In this document: piece by piece, positions 15,718 through 24,543 of the stretch
Layout of the letters: every line of letters begins with the position of its first letter
Position numbering within the stretch: the stretch's first letter is position 1
Origin: Marinoscillum sp040222955
GTDB lineage: Bacteria > Bacteroidota > Bacteroidia > Cytophagales > Cyclobacteriaceae
Direction: 5' to 3'
DNA: 64,000 nucleotides
Assembly: GCF_040222955.1 (NCBI RefSeq)
Contig: NZ_JAVKCA010000019.1
Location: forward strand, 1 to 64,000
Translations under genes and position numbers: made by a program
The notes under the pieces: model-generated
Seen by the model: the letters and a program-made list of their open reading frames with translations, nothing else
The model's database searches: none
What the model was told of the DNA's origin: nothing

Positions 15718-16761
15718 CTATTCGAGGGTGAGCTTCAAAATCTTGCCGTCTGTGCCGGTGGCCAGTCCAAAACCGGAGGGGTGAAGGTCCACGGCCCAGT
15801 AATTGCCGGTATCAAGGTTGATGAACGTTCGTCCCAGGTCGGTACTGTAGTCAATGCCATTAGGACCAGAGGCGATCATTACAAATGCGTTATCCCTGGG
15901 GATCAGATCGCTTCCATAAAATGCTCCTTTGGTCACTGGGTGGCTAGTCAGTTGCCAGGTTTTCCCCCCATCATCCGTCAGGGCCACATTGTTAGTGTAC
16001 TGATCTGTGATGGCCAGATCTCCACCCACTATAAGTCCTGTTTGATCATCTGACATTCGGATGGAGGTGATTCCCGCTGAGGGTCCTTTAACCATGGGGA
16101 CTTCATAGGTCTCCCACGTCTGACCAAAGTCACTGGTGCAGAGCACCCGCGAGTTTCCCCCGGCACCTGTGCCGATCCAGGCTTTACCATCAGGTCTGGT
16201 GGAGATGCATGCACCACTTGCGGCAAACCCCCCTTCACCTTCTCCGGCGGGTGGCAGGCTTTTAGGATCCAGTCTGGTCCAACTGCGCCCACCATCCACT
16301 GTTTTTAAGACAAAAAGCTCCCCATTAAAACTATCCCCAAAGGCGAGGCCTCTTTCATCATCCCAGAACTCGATGGTATTAAGAAAGCCCTGTTCATAGG
16401 GCATGACATAAGTTTCTTCAAAACCCTTCTGAATGCTGAACCGAAAGATTCGGGAGAGGTTGCCTGGCCCGGCACTCATAAGTACGATTTCCTCACTGGT
16501 GAAAGCATGTATGTCACGAAACTGTAGGGAGTCTATCAGCTCATAGGTGAAGGTCCTCCAGTCTGACCCGCCATTGACGGTGCGGAGAAAGGTTGCCTTG
16601 TGTCCACTCACCCAGGCGGTCTTTTCATCTACAATGCTGATGGCCTGCAACAATGCTTTGGTGGGGCTCGTTATTGGAGCTTTCTTCACGGTGGTGGGTT
16701 TTGGAGCACAGCCCATTGCTGTGAGGAGGAGGACAACACCCAGGTTTTTACTTATATGCAT
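15718..16761 (-). CDS. YCF48/BNR-repeat lipoprotein
   Basis: Lipoprotein of 347 residues; the signal peptide ends LTAMGC, with the lipid cysteine at 18. The mature part is a beta-propeller predicted from at least five Asp-box repeats of type S/T-x-D-x-G-x-x-W: TVNGGSDW, TVDGGRSW, TSDFGQTW, TDDGGKTW and STDLGRTF. Such propellers occur in photosystem II assembly factor Ycf48 and in sialidases; here neither photosynthesis nor a catalytic sialidase site is evident, so it is best described as a cell-surface propeller of unknown ligand. Its ATG directly abuts the stop of the DUF1801 gene, indicating coupled expression. Confidence 0.8.
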   Translation of the reverse strand: MHISKNLGVVLLLTAMGCAPKPTTVKKAPITSPTKALLQAISIVDEKTAWVSGHKATFLRTVNGGSDWRTFTYELIDSLQFRDIHAFTSEEIVLMSAGPGNLSRIFRFSIQKGFEETYVMPYEQGFLNTIEFWDDERGLAFGDSFNGELFVLKTVDGGRSWTRLDPKSLPPAGEGEGGFAASGACISTRPDGKAWIGTGAGGNSRVLCTSDFGQTWETYEVPMVKGPSAGITSIRMSDDQTGLIVGGDLAITDQYTNNVALTDDGGKTWQLTSHPVTKGAFYGSDLIPRDNAFVMIASGPNGIDYSTDLGRTFINLDTGNYWAVDLHPSGFGLATGTDGKILKLTLE

Positions 16762-17349
16762 TTATTTGTATTTATCGTAGAGGCCAATTCCTGCCAAAAT
16801 CATTGGAGTGATTTTCTCCAGTCTGCTTTGTTTGGTATCCGTACGCTTAGCTTCCTGGATATACTCGGCATAGTCCCGCTTTTTGGAGAGACTCAGCTGA
16901 TCAAAAGCTTCCGAGAGTTTACCGTCCTTGCTGAGCTGCTCTTTGAGCTCATCGGGAATGACCAAAGGCTTCTTTTCGGGTTTGATTTCTTTTCCCTGTT
17001 TCTGGTTTTCTATGGCTTCCAGAAGGTACCTACGAATGATTTGCTCATCTATTGCCTCGATGGACTGAAAGCGCATCTGGCGCATGCCCTTGGTTTTCCC
17101 CTCCTGTGCGTTGATAAGCAGGCCTTTTTCGTCCTTGAGAAAGGAGCCCTGGAAAAACCACAAGCCGGCATAGCTTTTGAAGGCACCTATTCCCACTACA
17201 TTTTTGTTATTGATCGTGTAGGTGGGAATCCCCCATTTGACCGTCTCCTTGAGTTCTGTGGTATGAATGATCGCCCTTAATTTATTGAGCTCTACGTTAT
17301 ACTCCGGGTGCCTGGCAATGTATTCTTCCACTGTTTCGCTTGTATCCAT
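16762..17349 (-). CDS. DUF1801 / YdeI-OmpD-associated domain protein
   Basis: Soluble protein of 195 residues with two parts. Residues 1-115 are a DUF1801-type domain (EYIARHPEYNVELNKLR, VKWGIPTYT, GLWFFQGSFLKD). Residues 130-195 are the C-terminal region seen in YdeI/OmdA proteins (IPDELKEQLSKDGKLSEAFDQLSLSKKRDYAEYI...AKRTDTKQSRLEKI). The biochemical function is not known; the folds are related to small-molecule or phosphate-binding proteins. Its stop codon touches the start of the YCF48-like gene with no gap. The 188 bases upstream, before the divergent kinase gene, show no clear feature. Confidence 0.82.
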   Translation of the reverse strand: MDTSETVEEYIARHPEYNVELNKLRAIIHTTELKETVKWGIPTYTINNKNVVGIGAFKSYAGLWFFQGSFLKDEKGLLINAQEGKTKGMRQMRFQSIEAIDEQIIRRYLLEAIENQKQGKEIKPEKKPLVIPDELKEQLSKDGKLSEAFDQLSLSKKRDYAEYIQEAKRTDTKQSRLEKITPMILAGIGLYDKYK

Positions 17350-17537
17350 CCCTTTGCTTTTGGGTAAACATTTAATCCTACAATATATAAATACCTCAAC
17401 TTTTCAGAAATTAATTTTTTCTATTGGTGAGCAAGATCATTTCCAGATTTGGCACTAAAACTCCCGATTAGACATTGCTTTCTCCTGTTCAGTCTGAGCC
17501 CGTTGTACAGCCTTCTAATAATGAACATATTTAGGCT

Positions 17538-19337
17538 ATGTATCGGCAGTTATTTTTTTGGATGTTTTTGTTTCTGATTCCCGAGGTGTGCATCAGTAAC
17601 AGCTGGAAGGAGGCTCAAAAGCACAAAACCGGCACTTTGGAAGTTTACTGGTTTACTTCTGTGCCTTTCATCTATGAGGAGCAAGGCCAATTGCATGGGA
17701 TTGAATATGACCTGCTGATGGAATTCTCGGTATACCTGCAGGAAACCCAGGGAGTGGAGCTATCTATTGAGTGGATTGAGGCTGAAAACTTTCATAGCAT
17801 TCTTGATATCATGAAAGATCCTGAAAGTCCCGACATTCTGGGAACCTCGGCTTTTTCTATCACTGAGGATAGAAAACTGTATTTGAATTTTTCTGACGCT
17901 TATCTCCCGGATATTACCGTGCTGGTCACGGGTCAGGGAACCCCCATTGCCAGGACCTATCAGGAACTTAAGGAAATGCTGGACGGGAAGGTGGCAGTCA
18001 CCATCAAAGGCACCAGTTATGAAAATCTCCTTCGAAACCTCAAGGATCAGTTGAATATTGATTTTGAGATTTTACATATACACAGCGATCAAAACGTGTT
18101 AGATAACATTGCAGAATCGGAGAATCGTTTTGGGTTTATTGATTTGCCAATCTATCTGATGCTGATGAAAAAGGGAGGTGACCTGACCCGTCAAAACCTC
18201 TATAATGTTCGCGGGACAGGTTATGGAGTGATCATGCCCAGGGCCAGCGACTGGCAGATACCCTTCAATCAGTTCCTGTCTGATCCCCGCTATGGTGAAA
18301 AAGTGGCTCGCATTATTTCCAACTACCTGGGTGCCGAACTGTATGAATTTATAGAAAACCTCTACGGAGGCACGGAGATAGGAACCTCCATTCTCACCAA
18401 GGAGAAGGAGCTTCAGCTCGCTCTGATCAAGAACGCCAACCTGAAACTTCAGAAGGACAGGAACATCAAGCGTGTGCTCATAGTCGGGATCATCTTTGTC
18501 AGTATCTTTTTGGGAGTGATTGGTTTTTTGTTTTTCAAAAACCGACGAAATACCAGGCTTTTGATAACCCAAAAGGATCAGATCGAGGCCCAGCAGAATG
18601 ACATCCGTCAGAAGAATGAGCAGCTTATGAACAGGAATTTGCAGCTCATTGCCCTCAATGAAGAGAAGAATGTTTTGATGAAGGTTTTTGCACATGATCT
18701 GAGGTCACCCCTGGGCCAGATCATTGGTCTTTCAGATTTTTTGAATACACACGCCGAGGAGTTGTCTGAGGAGGATAAAGAGCTGCTGATACAGATTGGC
18801 ACGGGAGCCAAAAGGATCAATCAGATGATTTCTAAAATACTGGATGTGGAGGTGGTGGAAGGGACCCGCAGCATTGTACTTCGGGAGCAGGTGGATGTCA
18901 CCCAGATCACCGAAGATATCGTCAGTCGGTACCGGATGGCGGCTGCCCAAAAGGGTATTAAAATGGAATTGTCACACAAACACGATGATCAGATCATAGA
19001 GACGGATCACATGTTGCTCTTTTTGGTTCTGGAAAACCTGGTGTCGAATGCGGTGAAATTTTCGGATACGAACACATGTATCCGGCTGGAAACAGAAAAG
19101 CAGGATGAATCTGTGCTTTTCAAAGTTTGTGATCAGGGTCCGGGATTTACAGAGGAGGATCGGGAGCTGCTCTTCAGCAGATTTCAAAAATTGAGTGCTA
19201 AACCTACTGGAGGCGAACAGTCCATGGGCCTGGGCCTTTCCATTGTGAAAAAATATGTAGGAGACCTGGGGGGAAGGGTATGGCTGGAAACGCCGAATGG
19301 TACAGGTAGCACGTTTATTGTGAGTCTTCCGATTTAG
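17538..19337 (+). CDS. Sensor histidine kinase with periplasmic solute-binding (SBP_bac_3) domain
   Basis: Membrane kinase of 599 residues. A signal peptide (1-20) is followed by a type-3 solute-binding domain (about 29-275), a transmembrane helix (311-332), a coiled coil (about 340-375), a HisKA domain with phospho-acceptor H386 (FAHDLRSPLGQ) and a HATPase domain (about 485-598) with ENLVSNAVKFSD, DQGPGF and GLGLSIVKKYVG. The sensor domain suggests direct detection of an amino acid or similar solute; the ligand cannot be named. No response regulator gene is adjacent, so it is an orphan kinase. cutC starts 23 bases downstream and may be cotranscribed. Confidence 0.92.
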   Translation: MYRQLFFWMFLFLIPEVCISNSWKEAQKHKTGTLEVYWFTSVPFIYEEQGQLHGIEYDLLMEFSVYLQETQGVELSIEWIEAENFHSILDIMKDPESPDILGTSAFSITEDRKLYLNFSDAYLPDITVLVTGQGTPIARTYQELKEMLDGKVAVTIKGTSYENLLRNLKDQLNIDFEILHIHSDQNVLDNIAESENRFGFIDLPIYLMLMKKGGDLTRQNLYNVRGTGYGVIMPRASDWQIPFNQFLSDPRYGEKVARIISNYLGAELYEFIENLYGGTEIGTSILTKEKELQLALIKNANLKLQKDRNIKRVLIVGIIFVSIFLGVIGFLFFKNRRNTRLLITQKDQIEAQQNDIRQKNEQLMNRNLQLIALNEEKNVLMKVFAHDLRSPLGQIIGLSDFLNTHAEELSEEDKELLIQIGTGAKRINQMISKILDVEVVEGTRSIVLREQVDVTQITEDIVSRYRMAAAQKGIKMELSHKHDDQIIETDHMLLFLVLENLVSNAVKFSDTNTCIRLETEKQDESVLFKVCDQGPGFTEEDRELLFSRFQKLSAKPTGGEQSMGLGLSIVKKYVGDLGGRVWLETPNGTGSTFIVSLPI

Positions 19338-19360
19338 CTTAGCGGGTCAAAAGGCACGTA

Positions 19361-20101
19361 ATGAAAACAATCATTGAAGTATGTGTTGATTCTATAGAAT
19401 CTGCGGTGAATGCTGAAGCAGGCGGAGCAGATCGGGTGGAGCTTTGTGATAACCTGGCGGAAGGAGGGACCACGCCAAGTGCCGGGATCATTCAGGCGGT
19501 TAGGGTCCGGATTGGCATAGGGCTACAGGTGATGATCAGGCCCCGCGGCGGAGATTTTTTGTACTCACCCGCTGAGATAGAGGCCATGAAATACGACATT
19601 CAGGTAGCCAAAGACCTGAAGGCTGATGGAGTGGTATTTGGCTGCCTGACCAGAGAGGCCGATGTGGACATGGAGCGTATGTCTGAGCTGATGGCTTTAG
19701 CCAGACCCATGAATGTGACCTTTCATCGGGCATTTGACATGGTGCGGGATCCATTCTCAGCCATTGACGCTCTGGTGACTCTGGGTGTCGACCGGGTGTT
19801 AACATCGGGGTTGCATGCCACTGCTTCGGACGGGGCAGGGATGATTGCTGACCTGGTAAGCCACGCTGCATCCAACATTATTATCCTGGCCGGGGGTGGA
19901 GTGCGGCCTCACAACATTCAGCAGCTCGTTGCTCAAACAGGCGTACGGGAATGTCACGTATCAGGCCGGAAGCTTCTGGAAAGCCAGATGACCCACAGAA
20001 ACCCAAATGTGATCATGGGAGGCACTACCCACTCTTCAGAGTATGAACGCTTAGTAGTGGATAGTGCGCTGATCCGATCCTTTCGGTCAACAGAAGATTA
20101 A
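19361..20101 (+). CDS. cutC: CutC family protein
   Basis: TIM-barrel protein of 246 residues matching the CutC family over its full length (IEVCVDSIESAVNAEAGGADRVELC, IRPRGGDFLYS, GVVFGCLT, FHRAFDMVRDP, LTSGLHATA). The family was originally linked to copper tolerance, but that role is debated and the enzymatic activity is unknown. It follows the histidine kinase gene by 23 bases and converges on the methyl-accepting protein gene, with 3 bases between the stops. Confidence 0.92.
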   Translation: MKTIIEVCVDSIESAVNAEAGGADRVELCDNLAEGGTTPSAGIIQAVRVRIGIGLQVMIRPRGGDFLYSPAEIEAMKYDIQVAKDLKADGVVFGCLTREADVDMERMSELMALARPMNVTFHRAFDMVRDPFSAIDALVTLGVDRVLTSGLHATASDGAGMIADLVSHAASNIIILAGGGVRPHNIQQLVAQTGVRECHVSGRKLLESQMTHRNPNVIMGGTTHSSEYERLVVDSALIRSFRSTED

Positions 20102-20104
20102 GGG

Positions 20105-21943
20105 TTAACCCTCTTTTTGATCCATTTCTTCATATTCCATTTCGCCGGCAGTTTCGCTCACTAATGAATCCAGCAACAGGGGTTCTTTTTCCTGATTATG
20201 CTCTATGCTATACGGGTGATTCTGACCAGACAGTTTGAGAATACTCACCCCGGCTTTCAAGGATTCGGCTACCTCTGCCAGCTTCTTTATTTTCTGATTG
20301 TAGACTTCCATTCCGGTGGATAGTTCTGCCGCAGAGCTGGCAATTTGCTCAGTGCCGGCAGCTGTTTCCTCTGCGATGACCACAATACCCTCGGTGATGT
20401 TCACTACGTTATTGATATCCAGAATTTGATTTTGTGTAGCGTTTAGAATTTCTTCGGAAATTTCAAGATTCAAATGTGAAGAATCATGAATGACCTTGAA
20501 TGAGTCAGCAGCTTCCCGTGAGGTGGTCTCCCCACTTTTTACACTTGTACTCATCTGCGCCATGGCATCCGAGGCTTTGAGGGTGTCATTTTGCACATCT
20601 ACTACCAGCGCTTCTATCTCCCTCGCGGATTTTTTAGAATCTTCGGCAAGCTTTCTGATTTCCTCGGCCACCACGGCAAAGCCTCTCCCGGCATCACCCG
20701 CCTGAGCCGCCTCTATGGCGGCGTTGAGTGCCAGGAGGTTGGTTTGTGAGGAAATTTCAGTAATCACCCCCAGTACCCGGGAGATTTCACGAGATCGCTC
20801 CGTCAGCACCTTAATGGAATCGTTGGTCTTATCTGAGAAACCAGCGATCTGCCCCATGTTGGCTACCACTTCATCAATCATCACATTTCCTTTTTTACTG
20901 TTTTCTGCTACCATTTTCGCCGCATTATGGATAGTCTCGGCCTTATGGCCCATTTCTTTCGAAGAGTTTAAGATACCTTCCATGAGGCTGGACGCGTCAT
21001 CCACTTTATTCACCTGAAGGTGCGCACCATGACTCATCTCCACAATAGAGGAGGCGATTTCGTTGGTATTGGAGCTCATTTCTATGCCAGATACCCGCAT
21101 ATCGCTGGAAGATTCCTCGATAATTGTGGCGTTTTGTGCCACCTGACTGAGCAACTCATCAATACTACTCAGGGCGGAGTTCAGGCTTTGGGTCATTTCT
21201 AGAATGTCACCCTTGGCTTGATCGTCGTATCGGTTGGTGAGGTCACCATTGGCCAGGGCATTGATGATGGTGTTGAACCTCAGCAAAGGCATAGAGAAAG
21301 AGACTAAAAGACTATTCAGGGCTTCTCCGAGCTCCTTCCAGGCGCCTTCTTTTCCTGAGGTTTCTATTCTGGCTTCCAGCTTACCTTCTTCGGTGGCCTG
21401 CTTCACTACGGCCTTGGAGTCGTCTATGACGGCTTTCAGATTATCCCTCATTTTTATTAAGGAGTTTCCCAGCAGGTCATTTTCTCCGGCGGAGATAAAC
21501 TCCACTTCCAGATTTCCGTTGCCTATTTCCGAGGCAAATACCGATACATTATCTATCCGCTGAAGGTAAGAATGAAGCAGACTGAATAATCTGCCCGTCT
21601 CTGTGTCTTTCTCCAGTGCGTTTGACTGCCCGTCCATCGCGATGCTTCCGGTGGAGATGGCTTTGAGGTAACTGCGCATTTCGTGGAAGGGCTTGCGCAC
21701 GATTCGGATGATTGCCAATAGTGCAATAGCGCCAAAACCGCATCCGAGGGGAATGGTCAGGAACATGTACTGAATCCCAAAAACACCAACTACCATAGTG
21801 ATTATAGCGATCGCACAAGTGAGTACAATCAAAACCACTCCTATCCTGTACAGGAATGATTGTTTTAACATGATGTAGTTGGCTCCAAACAGAATACTCC
21901 CTGCAGCCAGCACGGCCAGGGTAAAAATTAAGAAGTCATTCAT
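20105..21943 (-). CDS. Methyl-accepting chemotaxis-like protein without a large periplasmic sensor
   Basis: Protein of 612 residues. The first 85 hold three or four transmembrane helices with very short loops, so there is no room for a periplasmic ligand domain. A HAMP-like linker and coiled coil follow, then the methyl-accepting signalling domain (about 270-560), whose conserved hairpin tip contains EISSQTNLLALNAAIEAAQA near 395-415 and FAVVAEEIRKLAEDS just after. No cheA, cheW, cheY or motility gene lies in the window. It may respond to membrane state or cytoplasmic signals, which is inference. The downstream neighbour is cutC, convergent. Confidence 0.9.
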   Translation of the reverse strand: MNDFLIFTLAVLAAGSILFGANYIMLKQSFLYRIGVVLIVLTCAIAIITMVVGVFGIQYMFLTIPLGCGFGAIALLAIIRIVRKPFHEMRSYLKAISTGSIAMDGQSNALEKDTETGRLFSLLHSYLQRIDNVSVFASEIGNGNLEVEFISAGENDLLGNSLIKMRDNLKAVIDDSKAVVKQATEEGKLEARIETSGKEGAWKELGEALNSLLVSFSMPLLRFNTIINALANGDLTNRYDDQAKGDILEMTQSLNSALSSIDELLSQVAQNATIIEESSSDMRVSGIEMSSNTNEIASSIVEMSHGAHLQVNKVDDASSLMEGILNSSKEMGHKAETIHNAAKMVAENSKKGNVMIDEVVANMGQIAGFSDKTNDSIKVLTERSREISRVLGVITEISSQTNLLALNAAIEAAQAGDAGRGFAVVAEEIRKLAEDSKKSAREIEALVVDVQNDTLKASDAMAQMSTSVKSGETTSREAADSFKVIHDSSHLNLEISEEILNATQNQILDINNVVNITEGIVVIAEETAAGTEQIASSAAELSTGMEVYNQKIKKLAEVAESLKAGVSILKLSGQNHPYSIEHNQEKEPLLLDSLVSETAGEMEYEEMDQKEG

Positions 21944-22096
21944 GAATTTAATAGAACTAAATAGTGAGTATTATTTTATGTCTTAATGATCTGGTGAGAA
22001 AAAATACACAATAACAGGTTAAAATGAGAGCGTTAGATGAAATAAAGTAGGTTGTTACGGAAGGACGCGAAGTTTAATCATGGGACGACCGATATT

Positions 22097-22354
22097 TTAT
22101 AGGCGATTCGGTAAATTTTTAAAGGCTTGTTCTGTTGAGTTGTACTGATCTGTTGGTAGGTTCTGCGCCGCTGAGGTGAATACCAGGGTGATGATGAGCA
22201 GGATGAGTCCTATCAGGATGAGCAAGAGCCTTCCAATGTTTCTGCTCCTTTTTCGTGCGGAATAGAGTTTTTCCAACGAGCCAAAGTCTTTATGTTTGGC
22301 TATGTTATGAGAGCGGAATGCTTGTCGTTTGAACCTAAAGTCGTACCGTGTCAT
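22097..22354 (-). CDS. Small single-pass membrane protein after the ECF sigma gene
   Basis: Protein of 85 residues if started at the ATG giving MTRYDFRFKR, which overlaps the sigma factor stop by 20 bases. The N-terminal 35 residues are basic; one transmembrane helix follows at about 42-62 (LLLILIGLILLIITLVFTS), then a short polar tail. Genes in this position often encode anti-sigma factors, but no anti-sigma signature such as a zinc-binding HxxxCxxC is present. A role as a membrane partner of the sigma factor is inferred only from overlap. Confidence 0.65.
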   Translation of the reverse strand: MTRYDFRFKRQAFRSHNIAKHKDFGSLEKLYSARKRSRNIGRLLLILIGLILLIITLVFTSAAQNLPTDQYNSTEQAFKNLPNRL

Positions 22355-22898
22355 GGGTTTCAAGTTGTAATTTCAGTTTTTTCAGGAGTCGATACAATTT
22401 CATCTTGATGGTGCTTTCTTTCAACCCCAGAATAACGGCCATTTCCATAAAGGTGCTTTCTTCGAAATATTTTAACTCGATGATTCGAAGCTCCTTTTCA
22501 TCAAGGACATTAAGTAATGCGATCATTCGGTCTTGTGTAAGGTGGCGCCATTCCGGTTTGAATTCCGGGAGCTCTGAAAACTTATCGATTTCGATCACAA
22601 AAATTTCTTTTTGATCCCTGAAGTGTTTTTTGATTTCGTTGCCGGCAATAGTGAAGAGCCATGATGCGAGTGGTTTTCCTTGCCACCGGAACTTTTTAAT
22701 GTTAGTAATGGCCTTCAGAAAAGTCTGAGAACACAGGTCTGCAGTCAGGTCTTCATCATCTGTCCTTCTGAAAATGTACCGGAATATGGAGGCATAGTAT
22801 CTTTCGTAAAGAGGTCTGAAGTTCTGAATGTCCTCTTGGGACAACTCAATCCACCTCTTTTCTTCCTTTAGGTCAATATGATTTGAAGACCCGGTCAT
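22335..22898 (-). CDS. ECF-type RNA polymerase sigma factor
   Basis: Sigma-70 family protein of about 187 residues with region 2 (about 25-95; FRYIFRRTDDEDLTADLCSQTF) and region 4 (about 125-180; LKYFEESTFMEMAVILGLKE, then a recognition helix with STIKMKLYRLLKKL). I place the start at the ATG giving MTGSSNHIDLKE; an in-frame TTG two codons upstream is also possible. It overlaps a small membrane protein gene downstream and is divergent from the exbD pair. The intergenic region has a perfect 10-base inverted repeat. Confidence 0.9.
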   Translation of the reverse strand: MTGSSNHIDLKEEKRWIELSQEDIQNFRPLYERYYASIFRYIFRRTDDEDLTADLCSQTFLKAITNIKKFRWQGKPLASWLFTIAGNEIKKHFRDQKEIFVIEIDKFSELPEFKPEWRHLTQDRMIALLNVLDEKELRIIELKYFEESTFMEMAVILGLKESTIKMKLYRLLKKLKLQLETHDTVRL

Positions 22899-22925
22899 TG
22901 TCAAATGACTAATCCTGAAAGGCTA

Positions 22926-22964
22926 AATAGTCACATAGTTAAACGTTTTTTTAGTGTGACTATT
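22926..22964. promoter_or_regulatory. 10-base inverted repeat between the sigma factor and exbD genes
   Basis: AATAGTCACA (22926-22935) and TGTGACTATT (22955-22964) are perfect inverted copies separated by 19 bases, in the 97-base divergent intergenic region. The spacing suits a dimeric regulator bound to two half-sites or a structured leader. No T tract follows either arm, so a terminator is unlikely. Confidence 0.55.
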
Positions 22965-22995
22965 TTGATAAACGGGATTATAGGAGAAAAAGCCA

Positions 22996-23538
22996 ATGAA
23001 ACCCAGATCCTTAAAACCCGAAGCGATCAATACCGGCTCAATGGCCGATATTGCCTTCCTCCTCCTGATTTTCTTCCTGGTATCTACCACCATCCTTCAG
23101 GAACAGGGGCTTATACTGAAGCTTCCCCCCAAACCAGAGGAGCAGAATACCGCCAAAATTTCTGAGCGGAACCTATTCAAAATTCTCATCAACTCCCAGA
23201 ATCAATATCTCATAAGAGGTGAGATAAGTCCCGACCTCTCCGGGCTCCGATCACAGGTGAAGAGCTTCGTGATGAACCGTGGAGCCATCCCTACACTTTC
23301 GGACCACCCGGAAAAGGCCATCATCTCTATCAAAACCAATCGGGGGACGGAATACCAATATTTTATTGAAGTGCTGGATGAGGTGAAGGAAGCTTATTAT
23401 GAACTGTATGGAGAGCAGGTAGGAATGACCGCTGAAGCGTACCGCCAGTTGGACCAGCGTGACCCCTCAGAGTATCAACTTTACCTGCAAGGAAAAGAAG
23501 GACTACCGATGAATATTTCAATAGCCGACCCAGACTAA
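22996..23538 (+). CDS. exbD: ExbD/TolR-type biopolymer transport protein (first copy)
   Basis: Inner-membrane protein of 180 residues with one N-terminal helix (about 18-36) containing the functional Asp in SMADIAFLLLIFFLVSTT, followed by a periplasmic domain. ExbD works with ExbB to energise TonB-dependent outer-membrane transport using the proton gradient. The periplasmic part is longer than in typical ExbD, with an extra C-terminal segment (LYGEQVGMTAEAYRQLDQRD...). TAGGAG lies about 10 bases before the ATG. A second exbD follows after 18 bases; no exbB or tonB is in the window. Confidence 0.9.
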   Translation: MKPRSLKPEAINTGSMADIAFLLLIFFLVSTTILQEQGLILKLPPKPEEQNTAKISERNLFKILINSQNQYLIRGEISPDLSGLRSQVKSFVMNRGAIPTLSDHPEKAIISIKTNRGTEYQYFIEVLDEVKEAYYELYGEQVGMTAEAYRQLDQRDPSEYQLYLQGKEGLPMNISIADPD

Positions 23539-23556
23539 ACCCTAAAGATCAAGCTT

Positions 23557-24024
23557 ATGAACACTGCTAATCGATTCAAAAAGAAGAATCAGCATACCGC
23601 CGAAATATCAACGGCCTCATTGCCAGACATTGTTTTCCTTTTGTTATTCTTCTTCATGGTGAGTGCGACCATCAAGACCAAAGAGGAAATGATCACGGTG
23701 GAGATTCCAAAAGCGCAAGCACTGACTAAGGTGGATCAAAAATCACTCCTTAGGGAAATCAGCATTGGCTTGCCAAAGAGCAGTCGTTACGGGTCATCAC
23801 CCTCGATTGAGGCTGGTGGCCGGATTATTTCACTTGAAGAACTGCCACAGTGGGGGATTGAGCAAAGGGAGCAGCTTCCGGAAGCTCAAAAAGATCAGAT
23901 GATCATACTGTTGAGGGCAGATGAACATGTGAGTATGGGACTGGTTTCCGATGTTCAGGAGAAACTCAAAGAAATCAACGCCCGGAAAATTCTCTACCGG
24001 ACGCTGAAAGAAACCGGGAGTTGA
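23557..24024 (+). CDS. exbD: ExbD/TolR-type biopolymer transport protein (second copy)
   Basis: Protein of 155 residues, paralogous to the upstream ExbD. The helix (about 20-40) keeps the key Asp in SLPDIVFLLLFFFMVSAT. Tandem exbD genes are common in Bacteroidota, where two ExbD-like proteins are thought to work with one ExbB. It ends 1 base from the stop of the convergent membrane-protein gene. Confidence 0.9.
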   Translation: MNTANRFKKKNQHTAEISTASLPDIVFLLLFFFMVSATIKTKEEMITVEIPKAQALTKVDQKSLLREISIGLPKSSRYGSSPSIEAGGRIISLEELPQWGIEQREQLPEAQKDQMIILLRADEHVSMGLVSDVQEKLKEINARKILYRTLKETGS

Positions 24025-24025
24025 C

Positions 24026-24460
24026 TTATCTCAGCCAGCCTTTTTGAATGCCAAAATTGGACAGCCAGACCAGAAAAAATCCAAACACGATGATCATCAC
24101 CGGCATGATGGCGGCACCAGGCCCATACACATCCATGGCTTTGGCAATGAATAAACTGTGAATCATCTGGGCAATTATCGCCACCAGAGAAACGATCAGG
24201 ATTGATCGGGACCAGGCCTTGCGAAGCACGAGACCCAGAGACCCAATGGAGCCACCAAATACCGCCACAAAAAATGCAACCTTGGTCCAATTGGGATAGT
24301 TGGCATACAGATCCTGCTCTGCCTGAGAGAGTGCCAGCAGCGCCTCCTCCGACATCATCATGTTTTGTATGAAGGAGCCTACCCCCATCAGGTTCCAAAT
24401 GAGCATGGCCACCGCCACGATCCAGAACCATACGGGTACTTTTACGTCTTGATTTTCCAT
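24026..24460 (-). CDS. Four-helix integral membrane protein, uncharacterised
   Basis: Protein of 144 residues started at the ATG of MENQDVKVPVWFW; an upstream alternative would add 13 polar residues. Four transmembrane segments are evident: about 9-29 (WFWIVAVAMLIWNLMGVGSF), 58-78, 84-105 and 112-133. The loop after helix 1 is Met/Glu-rich (NMMMSEEALLALSQAEQDLY). I recognise it only as a small DUF-type membrane protein common in Bacteroidota. No operon partner is obvious. Confidence 0.75.
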   Translation of the reverse strand: MENQDVKVPVWFWIVAVAMLIWNLMGVGSFIQNMMMSEEALLALSQAEQDLYANYPNWTKVAFFVAVFGGSIGSLGLVLRKAWSRSILIVSLVAIIAQMIHSLFIAKAMDVYGPGAAIMPVMIIVFGFFLVWLSNFGIQKGWLR

Positions 24461-24543
24461 TTTAGTAGGTTGGTTGATTTGAAGAAATCTTTCCTTCAAT
24501 TTACCAGAAAAGGAGCACTAAAGAAAATCAACGCTGCGGGATT

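Noticed and set aside
22926..22964. Terminator between the sigma and exbD genes
   Set aside because: The inverted repeat has a 19-base loop, no T tract and lies between divergent starts, so an operator is more likely.
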